DNA of 5,734 nt from an uncultured Ruminococcus sp. (GTDB lineage Bacteria > Bacillota > Clostridia > Oscillospirales > Acutalibacteraceae), in the NCBI GenBank assembly GCA_902802975.1, contig CADCOF010000099.1, positions 1-5,734 of the forward strand, read 5' to 3'. A model generated the notes under the pieces. The model had not been told where the DNA came from and made no database searches. It saw only the letters and a list, made by a program, of their open reading frames with translations. Shown here one piece after another: positions 1-3,840 of the stretch. Each line of letters begins with the position of its first letter. Within the stretch, counting starts at the first letter, position 1. Made by a program: the position numbers and the translations under genes.

Positions 1-36
1 TCCGGTCTCCGTGACGGTGGTACGTCCGGTCTCCGT
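1..36. repeat. 12-bp direct repeat, 24-bp period, at left edge
   Basis: The 12-mer TCCGGTCTCCGT occurs at 1-12 and again at 25-36, separated by the 12 bases GACGGTGGTACG. This is what the end of a 24-bp tandem repeat would look like, but the array, if it is one, continues outside the window, so only two half-units can be compared. No gene can be assigned here. The plus-strand frame through it is open, but it continues antisense into the kinase gene and is probably a shadow. Confidence 0.4.
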
Positions 37-120
37 ATAAAATTTAAACCCGCGTCCAACATAAAGTCAGGCGCAGGTTTAGCAGCTTTTACTATCAGAA
101 AGCTCGTGTGCGAACTGCGT

Positions 121-136
121 GTGCCCGCATGGGCAC
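121..136 (-). terminator. Hairpin at the end of the histidine kinase gene, weak terminator candidate
   Basis: GTGCCC (121-126) and GGGCAC (131-136) form a perfect 6-bp GC-rich stem with a 4-base loop, directly at the kinase TAG stop. On the minus strand it is not followed by a T-run, so it does not meet the classical intrinsic-terminator pattern. It may be a transcript-end stabilising hairpin or part of a factor-dependent terminator. The position right after the stop is the main support. Confidence 0.25.
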
Positions 137-1536
137 TAGAGGATTTTTTCGTCGTCTCGGTCGAGAATGGGAATTGTTATGGTAACGGTGGTTCCAACGT
201 CCTCTTTGCTCTCAATTTCAAGAGAGCCTTTGTGCAGAGCCATAATCTCATCGGCAACAGCAAGCCCGATACCGCTGCCGCGCACCGTCTTGTTCGCCTT
301 GTAGAATTTTTCCTTGATGCGCGGAAGGTCTTTTTCGTTAATACCACAGCCGGTATCACTGATAACCACCTTGATCTTCTCATCCTCACATTTTACGTCA
401 ATGCCTATGACGCCGCCCACAGGCGTGTATTTCAACGCATTATCTATAATGTTTATGAATACCTGGCGCAGACGATTTCTGTCCGCAAGAACAGGCGGGA
501 GTGACTCGGGTTCTTCATAAACAAAATGCTTCTTCTCTTTCGCTGCGCGCTCCCTCAGCATGTAAACAGCCTCGCCAAGCTCTGCAAGCACATCGGTCTT
601 ATCCATTGAAAGCACCATTCTGCCGCTTTGTATCCTCGAAAAATCAAGCAGCTCCTCAACCATTCCCGTCAGCCGCTCGGATTCGTTGATAATTATGCCA
701 AGCCCCTTTGTCATCGTCATGCTGTCCGGTTCGCCTATCGACATTGTCTCAGCCCAACCTTTTATCGCAGTCAGCGGAGTGCGCAGTTCGTGAGATACGG
801 AAGAAATAAAGTCGTTTTTCATGGAATCGGCAGTCTTTATTTCCTCCGCCATGTGGTTGATAGCATCGGTCAGTTCGCCTATCTCATCATCATACATGCT
901 TTCGACTCTCGTTTCCAGATCGCCCTGCGCAATTCTGTGAGCTGTCGCCCTGAGTTCTCGAACAGGCTTTACAATTGTGTTCATAAACATAAGCGTAGGC
1001 ACAACAAACGAGGCGAGAACAAGAATAACCGCGGCGGTAAGAATAAGTATCCACTGCATTACGCTTTTATCCACAGGGTCGAGCTGCTGCAAATAACATA
1101 CAAAAGCCGCGTTGCCGCCCTTCGAAAGCGCAGTCGTGTATATCAGCATCTTTTCGCCGCTTTGCCCGACATCTATACGAAAACCGGGATTATCGTCGCT
1201 TTCCTTTAGTATAATATACGAATCGTCAACATTGCTGGTAATTTTGCTTGTCGAAACAAGAATACTTCCGTCATGACCGCATATCGCAGCGTCAAGCGAC
1301 TCTTTTTCATCAATCTCATCGATATAAGACTGCAGCCACTCGCGCTGTGTATCATGAGCCAAAGCGAGTGAATACTGCTGCGCTGCATTTTTTCCGAGGG
1401 CTGTAAGGTGCGCTCTTGCGTTTTCATAATAATATGTTCTCACCGAAAACGCAGCACCGATCACTATCAGCACCATGAACACAACGCTGATACTAAGATA
1501 ATGAAATGCCCATCTTTTTACAATACCTTTACTCAA
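136..1536 (-). CDS. Membrane sensor histidine kinase (HAMP-HisKA-HATPase_c)
   Basis: This 466-residue protein is a complete class I sensor kinase. It autophosphorylates a histidine in response to an unknown signal and passes the phosphate to a response regulator, presumably the one encoded at 1993-2697. Residues 12-33 and about 162-187 are membrane segments that enclose an extracytoplasmic sensor region of about 125 residues; its AICGHDGSILVST stretch resembles PDC/Cache-like folds, which is a weak inference. A HAMP linker follows (about 188-237, starting IVKPVREL). The HisKA domain carries SHELRTP with H249 as phosphoacceptor. The ATPase domain shows the N box NIIDNALKY (N366), G1 DTGCGI (D394), an F-box KEKFYKA, and G2 GSGIGLAVADE. 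All catalytic motifs are intact. The start is TTG at 1534-1536, the only initiator preceded by a good Shine-Dalgarno sequence; the repeat array upstream contains stops in all frames. The ligand cannot be predicted. Confidence 0.95.
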   Translation of the reverse strand: MSKGIVKRWAFHYLSISVVFMVLIVIGAAFSVRTYYYENARAHLTALGKNAAQQYSLALAHDTQREWLQSYIDEIDEKESLDAAICGHDGSILVSTSKITSNVDDSYIILKESDDNPGFRIDVGQSGEKMLIYTTALSKGGNAAFVCYLQQLDPVDKSVMQWILILTAAVILVLASFVVPTLMFMNTIVKPVRELRATAHRIAQGDLETRVESMYDDEIGELTDAINHMAEEIKTADSMKNDFISSVSHELRTPLTAIKGWAETMSIGEPDSMTMTKGLGIIINESERLTGMVEELLDFSRIQSGRMVLSMDKTDVLAELGEAVYMLRERAAKEKKHFVYEEPESLPPVLADRNRLRQVFINIIDNALKYTPVGGVIGIDVKCEDEKIKVVISDTGCGINEKDLPRIKEKFYKANKTVRGSGIGLAVADEIMALHKGSLEIESKEDVGTTVTITIPILDRDDEKIL

Positions 1537-1541
1537 GAGAC

Positions 1542-1546
1542 CCTCC
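1542..1546 (-). promoter_or_regulatory. Ribosome binding site that fixes the TTG start of the kinase
   Basis: On the minus strand GGAGG lies 5 bases upstream of the TTG codon at 1536. No ATG or GTG lies in frame between this site and the first membrane segment, and starting at the next methionine (residue 21) would cut that segment in half. The strong site and rare start codon together suggest moderate translation. Confidence 0.7.
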
Positions 1547-1550
1547 GTTA

Positions 1551-1807
1551 GTGTGGAGTTTTGAGAGTGGAGTGTGAAGTTAGCTCAAAGCTCAAAGCTC
1601 AAAGTTCAAAGCTCAAAGTTCAAAGCTCAAAGTTCAAAGTTCAAAGCTCAAAGCTCAAAGTTCAAAGTTCAAAGCTCAAAATTCAAAGCTTATAGCATAA
1701 AGTGGGATTTGTGACGTCAACCGGCTTTCGGGGATATTATTCAATTTTCCAATTTCCGGATCCGCTTTTGCGGGTGTATCGTAACTCAACACTCCAAACT
1801 AACCACT
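1551..1807. repeat. Possible non-coding repeat element bounded by imperfect inverted repeats
   Basis: The 15 bases at 1568-1582 (TGGAGTGTGAAGTTA) match the reverse complement of 1782-1796 at 13 of 15 positions. A weaker outer match continues from 1551-1561 to 1797-1807 (8 of 11). Between them lie the heptanucleotide array and about 80 bp of unrecognised sequence. This is compatible with a small, non-autonomous, MITE-like insertion, or with two degenerate copies of the same simple repeat in opposite orientation. There is no clear target-site duplication and no coding capacity, so the call is tentative. Confidence 0.3.
1582..1686. repeat. Heptanucleotide tandem array, 15 units of AGYTCAA
   Basis: Fifteen head-to-tail 7-bp units run without any gap. 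Fourteen are exactly AGCTCAA or AGTTCAA, differing only at the third base in the order C C C T C T C T T C C T T C; the fifteenth is AATTCAA. Two degraded units (AGCTTAT, AGCATAA) extend the pattern to 1700. On the other side, 1553-1580 still shows 7-bp periodicity (GTGGAGT, TTTGAGA, GTGGAGT, GTGAAGT), one base out of phase. On the minus strand the array lies about 45 bases upstream of the kinase start, in its leader. Because 7 is not a multiple of 3, the array contains stops in every frame and cannot encode protein. Such arrays are prone to slippage and copy-number change. Confidence 0.97.
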
Positions 1808-1926
1808 ATTACTCAATTAGGATTAATCAATGACGTTTACTATAAAGCCTGTGGCTAAAGTTTTTTTGCACGAAAAAGCAGCTGCGTAATTCGTGAACTA
1901 TCACGCGTATTTGCCCTCGAAACCGC

Positions 1927-1968
1927 ATTTTACATATTGTTAGACGTATGTTAGTAAAGCAATTGCTT
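1927..1968 (-). promoter_or_regulatory. Candidate regulated promoter or operator cluster for the kinase gene
   Basis: Read on the minus strand, this block holds a perfect 12-bp palindrome AAGCAATTGCTT (1957-1968), then two copies of CTAACA (1949-1954 and 1938-1943) exactly 11 bp apart, then TAAAAT (1927-1932) as a possible -10 box. Direct repeats with 11-bp period are typical of PhoB/OmpR-family regulator binding, and the neighbouring gene encodes such a regulator. No consensus -35 hexamer is present at the right spacing, which fits an activator-dependent promoter but also fits no promoter at all. Confidence 0.25.
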
Positions 1969-1992
1969 ACACTGACACCCACGACACGCCGG

Positions 1993-2697
1993 CTAGGCGT
2001 CCCACTTGTAGCCTAAGCCCCAAACGGTTACTATGTATTTGGGATTGGAAGGTTCGTCTTCGACTTTCATTCTTAAACGTCTGATATTAACATCGACGAT
2101 TTTCTCTTCACCAACATATGCCACGCCCCAAACATGGTTGAGAATCTTCACTCTGCCAAGTGCCTGACCGGGATTCGAGAAGAAATATTCCATTATCTGA
2201 AACTCAACCTGCGTCAGTTCGATCGTCTTTCCATTCTTGAGCAGCGTTCTGTTGCGCAGATTCAGCACGAAATCGCCCGACTTTATCTCTTCTTTGAAAT
2301 TGCTCTCAACGTTCGCCTTCGCCAGCGATACACGCCTGTAGAGCGCGTCAACTCTTGCAACAAGCTCCGACGGCGAAAACGGCTTTGTAACATAGTCGTC
2401 TGCACCAAGCATAAGCCCCGTCACCTTGTCCATCTCCTGCGTGCGCGCTGTCAGCATAATTATTCCGATACCGCCGTTTCTTGCGCGCAGTTCCTTGCAT
2501 ACAGCAAACCCGTCGCGGCTGCCCGGCATCATAACGTCGAGAATGGCAACGTCCAGATCGCCGTTGTTTTCATCGTATTTTTCGATCGCTTCATCGCCGG
2601 TTTCTGCCTCTATTACATCATACCCGCCGCGAGTCAGGTTTATTACTACAAAATCTCGAATCGCAGCTTCATCCTCACATACCAATATTTTTTTCAT
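1993..2697 (-). CDS. PhoB/OmpR-family response regulator
   Basis: This 234-residue DNA-binding regulator has the full length and architecture of its family. The receiver domain (about 1-120) shows the acidic pair E8/D9, the phosphorylated aspartate D54 in AILDVMMPG, T83 in MLTAR, the switch residue Y102, and K105 in the KPF motif. The C-terminal winged helix (about 135-233) ends with the usual VDVNIRRLRMKVE and YIVTVWGLGYKW segments that contact DNA and form the wing. Start is ATG at 2695-2697 with AAAGGAG at 2709-2715, a rather long 11-base spacing. It lies 59 bp downstream of trmB on the same strand and is probably co-transcribed with it. The kinase at 136-1536 is the likely partner although 456 bp separate them. 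A short 5-bp hairpin (1986-2000) overlaps the stop codon but lacks a T-run. Target genes are unknown; autoregulation is plausible. Confidence 0.95.
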   Translation of the reverse strand: MKKILVCEDEAAIRDFVVINLTRGGYDVIEAETGDEAIEKYDENNGDLDVAILDVMMPGSRDGFAVCKELRARNGGIGIIMLTARTQEMDKVTGLMLGADDYVTKPFSPSELVARVDALYRRVSLAKANVESNFKEEIKSGDFVLNLRNRTLLKNGKTIELTQVEFQIMEYFFSNPGQALGRVKILNHVWGVAYVGEEKIVDVNIRRLRMKVEDEPSNPKYIVTVWGLGYKWDA

Positions 2698-2737
2698 TAT
2701 ACTATATTCTCCTTTGTTATAAGGTTTATATACTGAC

Positions 2738-2764
2738 CGGAATAAGCATATACGTCTTATTCCG
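2738..2764 (-). other. Intercistronic hairpin at the trmB stop codon
   Basis: CGGAATAAG (2738-2746) and CTTATTCCG (2756-2764) form a perfect 9-bp inverted repeat with a 9-base loop. The trmB stop codon (2757-2759) lies within the stem. No U-run follows on the minus strand, so it is unlikely to be a full terminator. It could reduce read-through into the response regulator gene or stabilise the trmB transcript end. Confidence 0.55.
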
Positions 2765-3434
2765 ATATATTGCTTTTTTCAACTTTTACAGCACGGCAGT
2801 AATTTATCTTTATGCCCTGTTCACTGAACATGATCTCGTGTTCTGTCAAAATATTATCAGTAATATCGCTTCGATGAAGGTCATATGTTTTATAGACCAC
2901 CTCAAATCCAGATTGCGCAAAATACTCAAGACTATCATTAAATAAAGGCAGATCGTCTGTCTTGAACCTTATCTCACCGCCTGCCGGCAGCAGTTCATAG
3001 TATTTTTGAAGCTTGTTCGGATATGTTAAACGACGCTTTTTGTGTTTCGGCTTAGGCCACGGATTACAAAAATTGATATATATTCTCTGAACATTATCCT
3101 GAGGACAAAGAATTTTTTCTAAATGCTCCACATTATACGCCGTGAGCATAATGTTCGATACGCTGCGCCCGTTCTCACTATACAGAGCGGAGATATTTCG
3201 CCTGGCGTTTCCGAGCATATCGCTTTTTATATCAAGAGCAAGAATGTTCACATCAGGGTTATCAAGCCCCAGTTTTGCAGCAAATGTGCCTTTTCCGCAC
3301 CCCAGTTCCACAAAAAACGGCTGATTTTTGCCGAAGCATTCTTTCCATGAACCCATTCTGCTTTCCGGCGACTTTTCAAAATACGGGCAGATATCAAGTT
3401 CCGGACGCGCCCACTTTTTTCTTCGTATTCTCAC
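2757..3434 (-). CDS. trmB: tRNA (guanine-N7-)-methyltransferase TrmB
   Basis: This cytoplasmic enzyme uses S-adenosylmethionine to methylate N7 of guanosine 46 in the variable loop of tRNA. With the start chosen here it has 225 residues, close to the usual 210-240. The N-terminus VRIRRKKWARPEL matches the family's conserved opening. The SAM-binding motif ELGCGKG is at residues 43-49, followed by ALDIK with D68. The TrmB signature NFCNPWPKPKHKKRRLTYP spans 121-139, then FKTDD (157-161) and ILTEHE (195-200), part of the substrate-binding end. The signature aspartate usually seen before PWPK is asparagine (N124) here; I believe this variant occurs in other Clostridia but could not check. A GTG five codons further upstream (3447-3449) is also open, but it lacks a ribosome binding site and gives an atypical N-terminus. 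trmB is probably first in a transcript continuing into the response regulator. Confidence 0.95.
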   Translation of the reverse strand: MRIRRKKWARPELDICPYFEKSPESRMGSWKECFGKNQPFFVELGCGKGTFAAKLGLDNPDVNILALDIKSDMLGNARRNISALYSENGRSVSNIMLTAYNVEHLEKILCPQDNVQRIYINFCNPWPKPKHKKRRLTYPNKLQKYYELLPAGGEIRFKTDDLPLFNDSLEYFAQSGFEVVYKTYDLHRSDITDNILTEHEIMFSEQGIKINYCRAVKVEKSNISE

Positions 3435-3442
3435 AGATATTT

Positions 3443-3447
3443 TCCTC
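3443..3447 (-). promoter_or_regulatory. Ribosome binding site that decides the trmB start
   Basis: GAGGA on the minus strand ends 8 bases before the GTG at 3434, an optimal spacing. The alternative GTG at 3449 would overlap this site and has no such motif upstream. The family's conserved N-terminus begins at the 3434 codon, which agrees. Confidence 0.8.
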
Positions 3448-3462
3448 ACAGAATATACAGAT

Positions 3463-3483
3463 TTTGTAAATCGTGATTACAAA
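3463..3483. repeat. Perfect 7-bp inverted repeat in the trmB leader
   Basis: TTTGTAA (3463-3469) and TTACAAA (3477-3483) flank a 7-base spacer. It sits between the predicted trmB transcription start near 3494 and the ribosome binding site, where it could be a repressor site or a weak RNA hairpin. Short AT-rich dyads of this kind can arise by chance in such sequence. Confidence 0.35.
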
Positions 3484-3500
3484 TTTACACTTACTTAGTC

Positions 3501-3509
3501 ATTATACCA
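3501..3509 (-). promoter_or_regulatory. Extended -10 promoter for trmB and the response regulator
   Basis: On the minus strand the sequence TGGTATAAT gives a perfect TATAAT (3501-3506) preceded by the TGn extension. No good -35 hexamer lies 16-18 bp upstream, which extended -10 promoters tolerate. Transcription would start near 3494, leaving a leader of about 60 bases before the GTG at 3434. Confidence 0.65.
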
Positions 3510-3613
3510 AAAAAAGTTTACAGTATATTTCCTTAAAAGAATTAAATATAAAGATTTGTAACTGTTACATTAAAATCATGCAATACACAAAAAAACACAT
3601 AACCGGTCACGTG

Positions 3614-3633
3614 TGGAAAATGACTATTTTCCA
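3614..3633. repeat. 7-bp dyad with A-tract between the divergent promoters
   Basis: TGGAAAA (3614-3620) and TTTTCCA (3627-3633) are perfect inverted copies around TGACTA and are followed by an A-run. It lies about 45-60 bp upstream of the GH13 -35 box, a position suited to an activator, but nothing identifies a binding protein. Confidence 0.3.
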
Positions 3634-3675
3634 AAAAAATATACAAAAAAAGCTCGAATAATTCTAAAACCCCGC

Positions 3676-3704
3676 TTGACAACAGTAGTTTTTGGTATTA
3701 AAAT
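3676..3704 (+). promoter_or_regulatory. Sigma-A-type promoter of the GH13 gene
   Basis: TTGACA (3676-3681) is a perfect -35 box, followed by an ideal 17-bp spacer and TAAAAT (3699-3704), one mismatch from the -10 consensus. Transcription would start near 3711, leaving a leader of about 130 bases. A promoter this close to consensus would be strong unless repressed, which makes the dyad just downstream noteworthy. Confidence 0.8.
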
Positions 3705-3726
3705 GATACATGAGCGGTCGTAAAAA

Positions 3727-3749
3727 TTTTGTCACTTTTTGTGACAAAA
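3727..3749. promoter_or_regulatory. Operator-like perfect dyad downstream of the GH13 promoter
   Basis: TTTTGTCAC (3727-3735) and GTGACAAAA (3741-3749) are perfect 9-bp inverted arms around TTTTT. The dyad lies at about +16 to +38 relative to the predicted start, a common place for a repressor to block transcription. The odd spacer and lack of a central CG argue against a LacI/CcpA-type site. It could instead form an RNA hairpin in the leader; on the plus strand no U-run follows, so a terminator is unlikely in that direction. Confidence 0.5.
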
Positions 3750-3796
3750 CAATCGGCAGATAACAACAATTTAAATGCTTGATATATTACGGTCTA

Positions 3797-3819
3797 TTGT
3801 CCGGCAAAACCGCAGACAA
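3797..3819 (+). other. Small hairpin in the GH13 leader
   Basis: TTGTC-CGG (3797-3804) can pair with CCG-CA-GACAA (3810-3819) around the loop CAAAA, giving 8 pairs with a 2-base bulge. It ends 7 bases before the ribosome binding site and may influence ribosome access. Support is limited to the base pairing. Confidence 0.3.
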
Positions 3820-3840
3820 ACCACACAAAGGAATGATATT

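Larger units (their letters stand above)
1537..1992. other. 456-bp gene-free gap between response regulator and kinase genes
   Basis: No credible gene is visible here. From the kinase side the gap holds degenerate 7-bp units (1553-1580), the regular heptanucleotide array (1582-1686), decaying copies to about 1700, a stretch without recognised content that includes a small CCGC-TTTT-GCGG hairpin (1762-1773), an imperfect inverted copy of the left flank (1782-1807), nearly concentric dyads (1869-1895), and a palindrome plus direct-repeat cluster (1927-1968) near the regulator gene. The longest minus-strand small frame I worked out by hand (33 codons, 1827-1928) has no ribosome binding site. Such cognate pairs usually overlap or lie within a few tens of bases, so this gap is unusual. 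Confidence 0.8.
3435..3840. other. Divergent intergenic promoter region between trmB and the GH13 gene
   Basis: This AT-rich region of about 400 bp carries outward promoters for both neighbours. On the trmB side it holds the Shine-Dalgarno site, a 7-bp inverted repeat (3463-3483) and an extended -10 promoter (3501-3509). The middle has a 7-bp dyad (3614-3633) and long A-tracts. On the GH13 side it holds a near-consensus promoter (3676-3704), a 9-bp dyad (3727-3749), a small leader hairpin (3797-3819) and a ribosome binding site (3827-3832). The 62-codon plus-strand frame at 3473-3661 starts at an unsupported GTG inside the trmB leader and is not called as a gene. Confidence 0.8.

Noticed and set aside
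1..504. Plus-strand frame open from the left edge through 504, opposite the kinase 3' end
   Set aside because: Most of it mirrors the kinase coding strand, whose domains are unmistakable. No ribosome site precedes an internal start and the translation resembles no family I recognise.
628..1209. Plus-strand 193-codon frame inside the kinase gene
   Set aside because: It is entirely antisense to well-conserved kinase sequence and its composition (rich in Arg, His, Tyr and Asn) is typical of a shadow frame.
1582..1700. CRISPR array
   Set aside because: The 7-bp units are directly contiguous with no unique spacers and no cas genes are nearby; it is a simple tandem repeat.
1845..1867. Plus-strand intrinsic terminator (AGCC-TGT-GGCT followed by a T-run)
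   Set aside because: The stem is only 4 bp, the T-run is offset by four bases, and no plus-strand gene lies upstream for it to end.
1827..1928. Minus-strand 33-codon frame in the rr-hk gap
   Set aside because: It lacks a Shine-Dalgarno sequence, is arginine-rich and low in complexity, and shows no membrane or toxin-like segment.
2134..2736. Plus-strand 200-codon frame opposite the response regulator
   Set aside because: It is antisense to a complete, motif-intact regulator, has no ribosome site and shows no recognisable domain.
3473..3661. Plus-strand 62-codon frame in the divergent promoter region
   Set aside because: It starts at a GTG without a ribosome site, overlaps the trmB promoter and consists of AT-rich codons expected by chance.
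3721..3749. Minus-strand terminator formed by the TTTTGTCAC dyad plus following T's
   Set aside because: No minus-strand gene lies upstream to be terminated, and the stem has only four to five strong pairs; an operator or leader hairpin fits the context better.
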